From Candidatus Woesearchaeota archaeon (GTDB lineage Archaea; Nanobdellota; Nanobdellia; Woesearchaeales; GW2011-AR9), in NCBI GenBank assembly GCA_016188105.1, contig JACPIL010000038.1:1-19435 (forward strand): 19,435 bases of DNA, given 5' to 3'. The translations under genes were made by a program, and so were the position numbers. The notes beneath the pieces were generated by a model, which worked only from the letters and a program-made list of their open reading frames with translations, made no database searches and was not told where the DNA came from. This document shows positions 6,360-13,604 of the stretch, one piece after another (position 1 is the first letter of the stretch; each line of letters starts with the position of its first letter).

Positions 6360-6572
6360 ATGATGGAATGCGGATGCGGAGATGGCGTATGCATGAAGTG
6401 CCATGGAGTTAAGAAGTTAGTCCTAGGCGCTTTAGTGTTGGCATGGGCTTTGTTATTGCCTAGCTTAGACTGGAGACTAGTACTTGGCGGCTTACTGGTT
6501 TTAGCAGGAGTCTTGAAGTTGGTAAAACCAATGTGCGGGCATTGTGCTATGCCTGACAAGAAGAAAAAATAA
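6360..6572 (+). CDS. Small Cys-rich two-helix membrane protein, unknown function
   Basis: About 70 residues: a cysteine cluster CGCGDGVCMKCHG at the start, two hydrophobic spans (about 20-36 and 41-57), and a second cluster MCGHC before a KKKK tail. Six Cys and two His arranged at both ends of a membrane hairpin suggest metal binding, with the clusters on the same side of the membrane; this is inference. I place the start at 6360 or 6363, because GAGGTGA at 6348-6354 is a good ribosome site for them. The in-frame GTG at 6351 lies inside that site. It begins 38 bases after the dehydratase gene, and a T-tract follows. Confidence 0.7.
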   Translation: MMECGCGDGVCMKCHGVKKLVLGALVLAWALLLPSLDWRLVLGGLLVLAGVLKLVKPMCGHCAMPDKKKK

Positions 6573-6578
6573 ATTAAC

Positions 6579-6600
6579 TTTTTTTCTTTTCTTTTCTTTT
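6579..6600 (+). terminator. T-tract terminator after the Cys-rich membrane protein
   Basis: Four T-runs of four to seven bases separated by single C bases start seven bases after the stop codon. Confidence 0.55.
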
Positions 6601-6655
6601 ATAATTTATTCTTCTGAATACAAATCTTTAAATATGAAAAAGAGTTAGTTAAAGT

Positions 6656-6922
6656 ATGTACACAGATGTTATGTATGGTTTTTATCAGCATCCAGTTAAT
6701 TTTTTTGTTCTGCTAGCTATTCTTTCAGTCTGGGAGTTAGTTTGGAAAGGATTCGGCTTATGGCATTCTTCCCAATATAGGCAGAAAGGGTGGTTTATAG
6801 CTATATTATTGTTGAATACTGCGGGTTTGCTGCCAATTATTTATTTACTTTGGTTTAAGCCGAAGAGAAAAAGAGAAACTCCATTGAAATCTGCTACCAA
6901 GTCGGTGAGAAGGAAGAGGTAA
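6656..6922 (+). CDS. DUF5652-type two-helix membrane protein
   Basis: The 88-residue protein has two membrane spans (about 14-32 and 46-66) joined by a WKGFGLWHSSQYRQKGWF loop, then LLNTAGLLPIIYLLWF and a strongly basic tail ending in VRRKR. The pattern W-K-G-x-x-L-W followed by W-F-x-x-x-L-x-x-N-T-x-G-x-x-P-I-x-Y-L matches the DUF5652 family as I know it, which is common in DPANN archaea and candidate-phyla bacteria; its function is unknown. TATA-like TTTAAATA near 6628-6635 is about 25 bases before the ATG, so the message is likely leaderless. Confidence 0.8.
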   Translation: MYTDVMYGFYQHPVNFFVLLAILSVWELVWKGFGLWHSSQYRQKGWFIAILLLNTAGLLPIIYLLWFKPKRKRETPLKSATKSVRRKR

Positions 6923-6958
6923 CTCCTTTACTAGATCAACTAGGTTGGTTGAGGAAAA

Positions 6959-7140
6959 ATGAGAAAATATGAATGGCAACAAGTTGCTGTAGTAGGGATG
7001 GTTTTTTCTTTTGTGGGTTTAGCTAGCTATGGTTTTTACAATGTACTCCAACAAATGCAGAAACCTATGTAGAAGTCGATGGTGTAAAATATTATTCTCA
7101 CATTGATGGTAAGGAAATAAGTGATTTAGTGGAAGAATGA
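6959..7140 (+). pseudogene. Small single-helix membrane protein gene, frameshifted
   Basis: ATG 6959, preceded by GAGG, opens a frame with a basic start, a transmembrane stretch (VAVVGMVFSFVGLASYGFY) and then a premature TAG at codon 38. The reading frame two bases further on continues as a plausible soluble tail (TNAETYVEVDGVKYYSHIDG) and ends with TGA at 7138-7140. One missing base around 7045-7052 would join the two into a protein of about 60 residues; the tail frame has no start of its own there. The gene follows the DUF5652 gene by 36 bases. It could be a pseudogene, a sequence error, or two tiny ORFs. I recognise no family. Confidence 0.6.
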
Positions 7141-7160
7141 TCTTTTTGAACGTTTTCTAA

Positions 7161-8243
7161 TCACTTCATCTCTTCGATCTCAACTTTTCCTTTCTTAGAT
7201 CTAACTGCGTATTCTTTCTGCTCAGTAAAACGGCACATGCGAGTAACCCATTCGGGCAGTAAAATTCTTTCTCCACGGAAAAGTAAATGGGTGATTATCT
7301 CCTGGGGAGTTTCAGTATTTCCGTCTAATTGTAATTCTTTCATGGCTTTCTCGGTAGCGTTCTTTTTTCCGGTGCTGATATTTTCTTCTGTTTTACGATG
7401 AAGAAAGCTGGCGATCTGATCGGGGAGGTTGATACCTGTAACTTCACCTAATCCTTGTAATCCTGGAGAGATATTGGCCTCAATTACTAATGGTCCAGTT
7501 GGGCCTTCTAAGATGTCTACGCCGCAAATGTCTGCCTTAAGTGCTTTGGCAGTAGCAAGCGCAAGATTGATAGTTTCCCGATTAAGTTGGACTGGTTCTC
7601 CTTTACCGCCAGCATGAATATTAGCTCTTTTCTCTTCAGTCTGTGCTTTTCGGCGCATGGCGGCAATAACTTTTTCTCCCACCACTAAAGCGCGAATATC
7701 TGTTCCGTTAGTATCAATATATTCTTGAATAATAAAAGGTTGATTCAACGCTCCTAAAGCATCGAGTAATGAAGAAGCAGAACTAATAGAATCAGCAAAC
7801 ATCACTCCTTTCCCTTGAGTACCTTCTGGGAACTTCATGACGATAGGATAGTTTACTTTTTTGAGCAGCTCTTTTCCAGCTTCAACTGTTGAAGTGATAT
7901 ACGTTCTTGGCATAGGCAAGGCGTATTGTTGAAGAGCGAGATGGGTTAAGAGTTTATTATGTACGGTAGTAAATGTTTTTGCAGGTAGTGGCATATATGC
8001 TACTTTTCCTTCTAACATGGAAGCAATAGAGCACAGTAAGTTCGCATAACGAAATGATCCTTTCACATACACAGAGTCATAATTTTCTAAAGGTTTTCCT
8101 TCATAGAATATTCCGCTTTCTTTTCCTAAACGCACTTCGATCTTTTTGAGATCGAGCATATCAACTTGTTCAAAGTACTTCTTCATCGCTTCTGTGGTCA
8201 TCTCTGAACTTTTACTTCCTAAAGAAATAAGGGCTGCTTTCAT
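7161..8243 (-). CDS. RimK-family ATP-grasp ligase (glutamate or amino-acid ligase)
   Basis: About 360 residues. It belongs to the ATP-grasp ligases of the RimK/LysX type, which add amino acids such as glutamate to a protein or small-molecule carboxylate using ATP. Seen: an N-terminal pre-ATP-grasp domain starting MKAALISLGSK, the glycine-rich loop EGTQGKGVMFA, FIIQEYIDTNGTDIRALVVG, AAMRRKA, and the metal-binding end VIEANISPGLQG. The C-terminal 90 residues are an extension with no motif I know. I place the start at 8243 because the alignable domain begins there; the frame is open upstream to a TTG at 8291. The start overlaps the stop of a 37-codon frame. It lies downstream of a RimB-type protease, the usual pairing. 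The substrate is not predictable from sequence. Confidence 0.85.
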   Translation of the reverse strand: MKAALISLGSKSSEMTTEAMKKYFEQVDMLDLKKIEVRLGKESGIFYEGKPLENYDSVYVKGSFRYANLLCSIASMLEGKVAYMPLPAKTFTTVHNKLLTHLALQQYALPMPRTYITSTVEAGKELLKKVNYPIVMKFPEGTQGKGVMFADSISSASSLLDALGALNQPFIIQEYIDTNGTDIRALVVGEKVIAAMRRKAQTEEKRANIHAGGKGEPVQLNRETINLALATAKALKADICGVDILEGPTGPLVIEANISPGLQGLGEVTGINLPDQIASFLHRKTEENISTGKKNATEKAMKELQLDGNTETPQEIITHLLFRGERILLPEWVTRMCRFTEQKEYAVRSKKGKVEIEEMK

Positions 8244-8353
8244 TTGTTGCTGGGCGACCTCTTTGCTTTTATTCTGATCAATCCCCGGCAACTTTGAAAA
8301 TCTCTGAGTTCTGTGCTTGGCATCCTGTTGCTTTCAGTGATTGAGATTTTCAT
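8240..8353 (-). CDS. 37-codon mini-ORF coupled between the RimB-like and RimK-like genes
   Basis: ATG 8351-8353 overlaps the stop of the upstream protease gene (ATGA), and its own TGA at 8240-8242 overlaps the ATG of the ligase (ATGA). The product, starting MKISITESNRMPSTELRDF, is polar and basic with one Cys and no recognised motif. The double ATGA arrangement would let ribosomes pass from one gene to the next. It may be a real small protein, a translational bridge only, or chance. Confidence 0.35.
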   Translation of the reverse strand: MKISITESNRMPSTELRDFQSCRGLIRIKAKRSPSNK

Positions 8354-8709
8354 TTTGTTTCTGCCTTCTTCAAGGGATCAATGAGGAAATCTCCTCTTTT
8401 CAGAACGTTTTGTCCTAGCAACATCCTATAGGTCATATGGCTTCTATCGGCTAAGGTGAATTCTTCTTCGATCTCAATGCCCTTTAGGGTGACTTTCACT
8501 TTGATAGTTGGCCTCTTTTTTATTCCTGAAGCAGACTTAACTACTTTAGAGCTAACCACCGGGCCTAGCTGTAATTCCCCGGCAAGAACGTAATCAATAG
8601 AAGAGGAAGTAGCCCCTGTATCTATACGGGCTATTACTTTTGATTCTTTTTCCTTGCTCCCATGGACAGTAACATATTCTGTCAATCCCAAAATGACCTT
8701 ATCCTTCAT
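8350..8709 (-). CDS. RimB-like retropepsin-fold protease (ATP-dependent zinc protease family)
   Basis: The 119-residue protein matches the PF05618 type of small aspartic-protease-like proteins that are usually encoded next to RimK ligases. In bacteria RimB trims or cleaves the poly-glutamate tails made by RimK. Seen: the catalytic ARIDTGATSSS loop (about 28-38), a middle beta-rich region, and the conserved end RSHMTYRMLLGQNVLKRGDFLIDP, which is the family signature. It is the first gene of the unit: TTTTAAAAA at about 8730-8738 lies about 25 bases before the ATG, so the message is probably leaderless. Coupling to the ligase through ATGA overlaps supports a joint function in attaching and removing amino-acid tags. 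The target protein is unknown. Confidence 0.87.
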   Translation of the reverse strand: MKDKVILGLTEYVTVHGSKEKESKVIARIDTGATSSSIDYVLAGELQLGPVVSSKVVKSASGIKKRPTIKVKVTLKGIEIEEEFTLADRSHMTYRMLLGQNVLKRGDFLIDPLKKAETK

Positions 8710-8807
8710 AAGAGTAGTATTTGAACGTTTTTTAAAAGATTTGTGTTTGGAATTGGCTAAACAGTTTCAGAAATCTTTTTAAAGCGTCTCTGGTTTTGCC
8801 AGAATAA

Positions 8808-8991
8808 GCCCTGGTGGTGTAGTCCGGACTATCATACTGCCCTTTCGGAACCCTTTTGGCTCACTTCGTTCGCAAAAGCGTTCATGGAAATGCTCTCTGG
8901 TGAGCTTTCTATCGAAAGCCCACGATGAACGATCACATGTCAAAAGTGTTAGAGAAAGGCGGTGACCCGGGTTCGAATCCCGGCCAGGGCA
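8808..8991 (+). tRNA. tRNA-Glu(UUC) with a 109-nt anticodon-loop intron
   Basis: Acceptor GCCCTGG/CCAGGGC, discriminator A, D-stem GTGT/TCAT, anticodon stem CTGCC/GGCGG, T-stem CCGGG/CCCGG with TTCGAAT. The intron at about 8848-8956 follows position 37 (loop CTTTCG^...^A). Its BHB has helix CTTT/AGAG, bulges CG^G and AA^A, then an extended helix of about ten pairs with one mismatch starting AAC/GTT. The intron interior holds hairpins GCTTTC-TATC-GAAAGC and a GCTCAC/GTGAGC pairing. Removal gives 75 nt. TTTTTAAAG at 8776-8784 is a well-placed TATA box. The intron is long enough to hide a guide RNA, but no paired C and D boxes are seen. Confidence 0.92.
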
Positions 8992-9085
8992 CTTCTTATT
9001 TTGTTGTAGTAATGATAATGGCTTCTTTCACAACCAATAATATTTAAATATGTGTTTCTTCTTTCTGAGTTAATGAGGTGATATT

Positions 9086-9475
9086 ATGTACGAACAATTA
9101 TTTTTAATAGGGAGGGTATTAGCGGGCGGCTATTATGTCATGAGCGGCGCCAATCATTTCTTAAAATTAGAAATGTTGACTGGGTATGCTTCGTCAAAAA
9201 ATGTTCCATTGGCAAAATGGGCGGTCTTATTTTCGGGATTGCTATTGCTACTGGGGGGTGTAAGTATCTTAACTGGGGCCTATCCACAAGTAGGTGTGCT
9301 TTGTATAGCGGCATTCTTTTTAGGGGTAACTTTTAAGATGCATGATTTCTGGAATGCACCGAAAGAACAGCAGATGTCTGAAAAAATTAACTTCATGAAG
9401 AACATTGCTTTGCTGGGATCGGCCTTGATGTGGCTGGCTGTGCAGATGCCTTGGCCTTATAGTTTAGGGCTGTAA
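9086..9475 (+). CDS. DoxX-family membrane protein
   Basis: The 129-residue protein has four membrane spans and the DoxX pattern: LFLIGRVLAGGYYVMSGANHF at the start, a KW..LFSGLLLLLGGVSILTG second helix, a third helix with AAFFLGVTFKMHDFW, and a fourth with NIALLGSALMWLAV. The intracellular loop MHDFWNAPKEQQ is typical. DoxX proteins are found with thiosulfate oxidation or thiol-redox functions in some organisms, but most have no proven role, so only the family is claimed. GAGGTGATATT directly before the ATG is a good ribosome site, and ATTTAAATA near 9040-9048 is a likely TATA box. It appears to be a single-gene unit. Confidence 0.85.
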   Translation: MYEQLFLIGRVLAGGYYVMSGANHFLKLEMLTGYASSKNVPLAKWAVLFSGLLLLLGGVSILTGAYPQVGVLCIAAFFLGVTFKMHDFWNAPKEQQMSEKINFMKNIALLGSALMWLAVQMPWPYSLGL

Positions 9476-9506
9476 ATTTTTGATTTTTACTTTTTTTAAA
9501 TTTAAC

Positions 9507-10571
9507 CTAGAGTTTAAATCCCCCTTCTTCTAACAACTTCTGCTGCCACTTCCGCAGGCAATTCTTGTTACCGGCAAAAATAACTTCGGCCATCTGCTCT
9601 TTGTTGATGATAAGATGCCCTTTTATGCCGATCTTCTGAGCTATTTTCTGCTGAGTTTCATTTAATTTTTCAAATAGTTCTTTTTGTTCTGTTGTAGACC
9701 GTTTTTTTTCTTTGGTGGGAATGTTCACTGCTTCTTTTTTTCCTTCCTCTATGGCCTTGCTAAATAGTTGATGCTCCTTACGGACAATCGGATGTACTCC
9801 ACGCACCTTTTCCCAGTGCAGGGGATGGAGAGCGGCTTCTTTTAAGCGGTTATTGTTTATAATGAAGTGGACGGGCCGGTTAACTTTTTTTGCTAGTTGC
9901 TGGCGCAACAGAAATAATTTTTTGAAAGAACCTAGCTGTTCTGGAGTTAATTCTTTGGCTCCTCTGACGTCAAGGAAAGTTTGCTCTTTGTAGGTTAAAC
10001 CGGCATTTTCCACGGCAGTAAACTCTTCCTCAGCCCACCATAGGCGCTTTTTTTCTTGCAGCTCTTTTTTGAGCAGATCGCGCAACTGGATAAGGTAAAG
10101 CGTATCATTTACGGCATAGGAAAGCATCTGGGTGTCCAACGGCCTTTTGGTCCAATCGGCCATTTGATATTTCCGCTCTTTTTCGATGCCTAAATATTCC
10201 TTCAGCAGATCTCCTAAACCGAGATGCTCTTTTCCCAATAGCAAAGAAGCAATTTGAGTGTCAAAAATATTACGTGGGCGGCAAGCGAATTGCTCATGAA
10301 GAATACGAAAATCAAAGCTGACATCATGGAATATTTTTTGTATAGCCATATTCTCGAGAACATCAACCAGAGGAACAATCTCTTTTAACTTGAGAACATC
10401 AACAATCCAATTTTTATGGAGATCAGAAATTTGAATTAGAGTAATGTAAGAACCATAATGGTGGAGGTTATTTTCACATTCTAGATCTACAGCTAATTCA
10501 TGTGAGTTGCGCCATTCTGCAGCTGCCTCCAACAATCCTTCTTTGGTGTCTACATAGGTAAAAGAGACCAT
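9507..10571 (-). CDS. rnd: Ribonuclease D-like 3'-5' exonuclease with C-terminal HRDC-like region
   Basis: The 354-residue protein has a complete DEDD-type exonuclease domain. LAVDLECENN carries Asp29 and Glu31, FHDVSFDFRIL carries the second-motif Asp, NIFDTQIASLLLGKEHLGLGDLL follows, and LSYAVNDTLYLIQL carries the Tyr and final Asp. Bacterial RNase D matures tRNA 3' ends by trimming. The C-terminal half (about 200-354) contains two regions resembling HRDC domains, the second with KIGIKGHLIINKEQMAEVI. RNase D is common in bacteria and uncommon in archaea, so transfer is plausible. Given the intron-rich tRNA genes here, a role in tRNA or intron-RNA trimming is an appealing guess only. TATATATAAATG upstream gives a leaderless start at 10571. 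Confidence 0.88.
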   Translation of the reverse strand: MVSFTYVDTKEGLLEAAAEWRNSHELAVDLECENNLHHYGSYITLIQISDLHKNWIVDVLKLKEIVPLVDVLENMAIQKIFHDVSFDFRILHEQFACRPRNIFDTQIASLLLGKEHLGLGDLLKEYLGIEKERKYQMADWTKRPLDTQMLSYAVNDTLYLIQLRDLLKKELQEKKRLWWAEEEFTAVENAGLTYKEQTFLDVRGAKELTPEQLGSFKKLFLLRQQLAKKVNRPVHFIINNNRLKEAALHPLHWEKVRGVHPIVRKEHQLFSKAIEEGKKEAVNIPTKEKKRSTTEQKELFEKLNETQQKIAQKIGIKGHLIINKEQMAEVIFAGNKNCLRKWQQKLLEEGGFKL

Positions 10572-10594
10572 AGGGGGTGAAGATTATTTATGGG

Positions 10595-10663
10595 TATATA
10601 TAAATGTAGCTTACTGAATCATATGACTATTAAGCTAGCAGCTCTTATCTAAAGATTTATATT
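10595..10663. promoter_or_regulatory. Divergent promoter region between RNase D and the metzincin gene
   Basis: Two separate TATA boxes face away from each other: TATATATAAAT (10595-10605), about 29 bases from the minus-strand ATG at 10571, and TTTATATT (10656-10663), about 26 bases from the plus-strand ATG at 10685. Both genes are therefore probably leaderless. Confidence 0.55.
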
Positions 10664-10684
10664 CTTTTATTCTTATTTTTAGTT

Positions 10685-11611
10685 ATGATGAATAGTGTTT
10701 CTCTGTATAAGATATTTCTTTTCTGTTCTCTTATCATCCTATTGTCTGGGTGTACACCGGAAGCTGATCCTCTTGGGCAAGATAATACTGCGTCGAGTAA
10801 TGTAGATGTATCAAAAATGAATGATACCATTAGTGTTCCCCTGCCGGATAACACTACTATTAATTACTGCCATGACTTTTGTTCTTTTGTTCAAGGCGGG
10901 GAGAATGATAAAATTGAATATAACCAAAGCAGCAAGTTATTCATGTGTTCCTGTTCTGATTATGCTTATGAACTGGCAGTGAAATCAGAAATAACTCCTC
11001 GCGATCTTCAGTTATATAACCAAAGAAAAATATGGTGGGCAGATCTGCCCATAACTTACCGGGTTATGAATGAAGATGATTGTGGAGATTACGAAATAAA
11101 AAAAATAGGGAGGGCTTTTCAGAAAATTATCACTGCCACTGAAGGGGTAGTTACTTTTCAGAAAGTTGCGGATGATGCGAATATCGAAATTACCTGTAAA
11201 TATATCCAAAATTGTTATCATAAAAAGATCGATATTAATAGGGAAGAAAAAGTAATCTATGAATATGAATCCATCTGTGCCCATGCTGCTGGTTTTGCCA
11301 AAATAACGAAAATGGAAGGTTTTGTTATCAAAAAGGCGACCATAGATTTGATAGGTTTGGCCGGTTTTTCTGAAACGACTGGAACAGGTGCTTCTGGTTT
11401 TTATGTAGGCAGTTGTGGGCATCCGTCGGTAGAAGTTCACGAGATATTACATACTTTTGGATTTGGGCATAGCAATAATTCCGAAAGTATTATGTATCAT
11501 CAAGCAGAGTTAGTGCCGTTTACAGTTCAGCAAGAGGGAGCATGTATCGGGAGTGAAAAAAGCCTAGAAGAAGAAGCAGAAGAATTGCGGTCTATCTATG
11601 GGCATAACTAA
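10685..11611 (+). CDS. Secreted lipoprotein metalloprotease, matrixin-like metzincin
   Basis: The 308-residue protein starts with a signal peptide and lipobox LLSGC (Cys23), so it is exported and lipid-anchored. Residues 27-60 are a polar linker, and several cysteines (62-133) precede the protease domain. That domain follows the matrixin plan: a DLPITYRVM start, GRAFQKIITATEGVVTFQKV, then the zinc site HEILHTFGFGH (252-262; His252, His256 and His262 as ligands, Glu253 catalytic) and the Met-turn SIMY (Met270). It probably cleaves extracellular or surface proteins; the substrate is unknown. Homologues are found in various archaea and bacteria. It ends eight bases from the convergent gene at 11620. 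Confidence 0.87.
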   Translation: MMNSVSLYKIFLFCSLIILLSGCTPEADPLGQDNTASSNVDVSKMNDTISVPLPDNTTINYCHDFCSFVQGGENDKIEYNQSSKLFMCSCSDYAYELAVKSEITPRDLQLYNQRKIWWADLPITYRVMNEDDCGDYEIKKIGRAFQKIITATEGVVTFQKVADDANIEITCKYIQNCYHKKIDINREEKVIYEYESICAHAAGFAKITKMEGFVIKKATIDLIGLAGFSETTGTGASGFYVGSCGHPSVEVHEILHTFGFGHSNNSESIMYHQAELVPFTVQQEGACIGSEKSLEEEAEELRSIYGHN

Positions 11612-11619
11612 TTCTACGT

Positions 11620-13335
11620 TTAATTAAAAGTAATTTTGTACACCCGCGCATCAATGCCCGAGAAGGAATCAGAGAGGATTTGTGCATCAGTTGTTAACGC
11701 TGAACTGCTGCCGATCATGGTTTTTACAGATGATATTGAATCTGCTAGATCTATCTTAAATTTTGCCTCTTGATTATAAGAATGAGAAACGATCAAATAA
11801 CCGCTATCACCAATTCTGAACAAGCGAGCATTCACTGCTTGGTAATCAGGAAGTACAAGATGCGGGTAGGCAGTTGCATCCCAGGGCCCATTCGTGATGT
11901 AATCATTTCCAGGAATGACGCTTATTCCTTCAGAAACCGTAACTGCTGGATTAGACTTTGCACCGCTTACTAAATATCCACGTAAACCTCCTTGCTTAAT
12001 GAGTGTTAATCCATCTTTGTATTCATTCCATATCTCGGGATAATCATCCGCAAAAGCATAGTTGTAAATAAGAATGCCATTGGCATCTAATGCACCAGAC
12101 CAGAAGTCATGTCTTGCATGTTCAGCGGTCATAAAAGCAGGCCCGTCCTGGCTAAGATCCGGTGCATGGAAAACTTTATGTTCAAGAGGCTCTTGGGTAT
12201 TCTCTGTTAGTGCATTATTCTCTTGATATATTTTGTTGAGGTATTCAATTGCTTTTAATCCTTTTTGAATAGTATGATAACTTTCAATTCTATTAGTAGT
12301 CCCATAATCTTCCAGAACAAGGCCAAGGTAGTTGCTGTGGATGATGTGTTGCTGAAGTTCCTTCAGTTTACTTTGTTCGTCTAGAGCTAGAGTTACTTCG
12401 GTAGTTGGAGCGGTATAGAAAGTAGCATCATCTCCTAATTCTAACAGAGTATAGGGAATAGTTATTTCTGGATCCCAGTTATGTTGAAGAGATCCTATTA
12501 AGGGACGTTTTTTAGGGTCAATTTTGTCGATTGTTTTCTTAAAGCCGACTTGAAGACCATATTCTCCTAGCAAAGGACGATGTAGTTTAGTATAATAGTA
12601 TCGTATTTCTTCTGCTCCGTACCAAGCAGCAATAGTGTCTGAAGAATCATAATCAATAAGATATTGAAGAAATTGTTCATCTTGCGCCATCCTGTAATTT
12701 ATGTATTCTGGAGAGATGTCGTTAATATCGGTTGGAAGTTTAATTGTTTCTGTAGGATCATAAAAATTATATCTTATTAGTTGACCATTGCTATCAAGTA
12801 TAGGTTTTCGCACTCCGTCGCCAATGACCTCCGGGTAGGAAGCCTTTAGCTGTTGATCGGTTAGGGTTGGATCAGTTGCATAAGGATGTGCGATATCTCC
12901 GAGGTGAACTATAACTTTTATTCCGTTAGTTTTCGCAGCATCAAGCATATCTGCTGCCCTCTTGACTCGCAAAGGATCTATTGGATTTTCAAATGGCGTG
13001 AAAGTGGTGTAATACATTCCAACGTCAATGAAATCTTTCACTACAGGAAGATCAGAAGGGTGAAGGTTTATCATCATGATGGGAAAATTTTCCCAGATAT
13101 CTTTCTCAGAAGTGCTTGGTTCAGGTGTTGGGGATGTTCCTAATTCTATCCAGGCCCGATTACTTTCCTGCGGCTGTTCTGTTGCTTTTCCAGCAAAGGC
13201 ATTTTTTATTTTATGTTCTAAATCCGGCGATTTTTCATCTTTTGGATATAATCTTAATTCTGATTCTTCAGGAGCGCAGGAAATGACTGCCAAGTCTAGA
13301 GCAATAAGTAATGCAAGATATCCCATCAACCTCAT
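11620..13335 (-). CDS. Large secreted lipoprotein, probable TIM-barrel glycoside-hydrolase-like protein
   Basis: The 571-residue protein has a signal peptide with lipobox AVISC (Cys20), then a Pro/Ser/Thr-rich linker to about residue 85. The rest reads like a (beta/alpha)8 barrel. Repeated strand-like segments are PIMMINLHPSD, VGMYYTTFTPF, IKVIVHLGDIAHPYA, IAAWYGAEEIRYYY, LGLVLEDYGTTN and GILIYNYAF, followed by a beta-rich C-terminal part (about 460-571). The pairs Glu-Glu in GAEEI and Glu in LEDYG sit where acidic residues of clan-A glycosidases often lie, but I cannot name a family and no activity is proven. A leaderless start is likely: TTAATATAC lies about 25 bases upstream. It could act on surface or host glycans. 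Confidence 0.75.
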   Translation of the reverse strand: MRLMGYLALLIALDLAVISCAPEESELRLYPKDEKSPDLEHKIKNAFAGKATEQPQESNRAWIELGTSPTPEPSTSEKDIWENFPIMMINLHPSDLPVVKDFIDVGMYYTTFTPFENPIDPLRVKRAADMLDAAKTNGIKVIVHLGDIAHPYATDPTLTDQQLKASYPEVIGDGVRKPILDSNGQLIRYNFYDPTETIKLPTDINDISPEYINYRMAQDEQFLQYLIDYDSSDTIAAWYGAEEIRYYYTKLHRPLLGEYGLQVGFKKTIDKIDPKKRPLIGSLQHNWDPEITIPYTLLELGDDATFYTAPTTEVTLALDEQSKLKELQQHIIHSNYLGLVLEDYGTTNRIESYHTIQKGLKAIEYLNKIYQENNALTENTQEPLEHKVFHAPDLSQDGPAFMTAEHARHDFWSGALDANGILIYNYAFADDYPEIWNEYKDGLTLIKQGGLRGYLVSGAKSNPAVTVSEGISVIPGNDYITNGPWDATAYPHLVLPDYQAVNARLFRIGDSGYLIVSHSYNQEAKFKIDLADSISSVKTMIGSSSALTTDAQILSDSFSGIDARVYKITFN

Positions 13336-13399
13336 TTTTTGATTTAATTAAAGATTTCAAGTATATTAACATTTCTAGGATCTTTATAATTAGAAAAAG

Positions 13400-13563
13400 C
13401 GCCATCGCCCGGACTTTCATCCAGTTACTTAGTGTAACAGGCAATTCGAACCGGGAATCCCAGAGGGACAAGTTCTCTTTTGGTGGGCTTTATGCCCGCC
13501 GTTTGGTGCAGCTTTACGAAGCTGCTTCAAGACTTGCGCAATACCGGGTTATGCGACGATGGC
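13400..13563 (-). tRNA. tRNA-Ser(UGA) with anticodon and T-loop introns
   Basis: Acceptor GCCATCG/CGATGGC, discriminator G, three-pair D-stem GCA/TGC, anticodon stem CAAGT/ACTTG, and a long variable arm CCC-TCT-GGG that marks a class II tRNA. Intron 1 (about 13475-13525, 51 nt) follows CTTGAA and contains two hairpins, GCAGCTT/AAGCTGC and GGGC/GCCC; its central BHB helix has three of four pairs. Intron 2 (13414-13444, 31 nt) lies in the T-loop at 59/60 with a canonical BHB: TTCG/TGAA, bulges AA^T and AG^T. Removal gives 82 nt with T-loop TTCGAAT. Intron 2 is a near copy of the ends of the tRNA-Ile T-loop intron. Position 21 is T, unusual. Confidence 0.9.
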
Positions 13564-13604
13564 ACAAAGTTCAAAAGAATTAAATGGTTTTATAAAAGTT
13601 TAGG

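Noticed and set aside
8848..8956. Box C/D guide RNA inside the tRNA-Glu intron
   Set aside because: A GATGAA sequence resembles a C box, but no matching D box or C'/D' pair at proper spacing is present.
11012..11440. A 142-codon minus-strand frame inside the metzincin gene
   Set aside because: It lies wholly within a gene with clear protease motifs and has no family-like features of its own.
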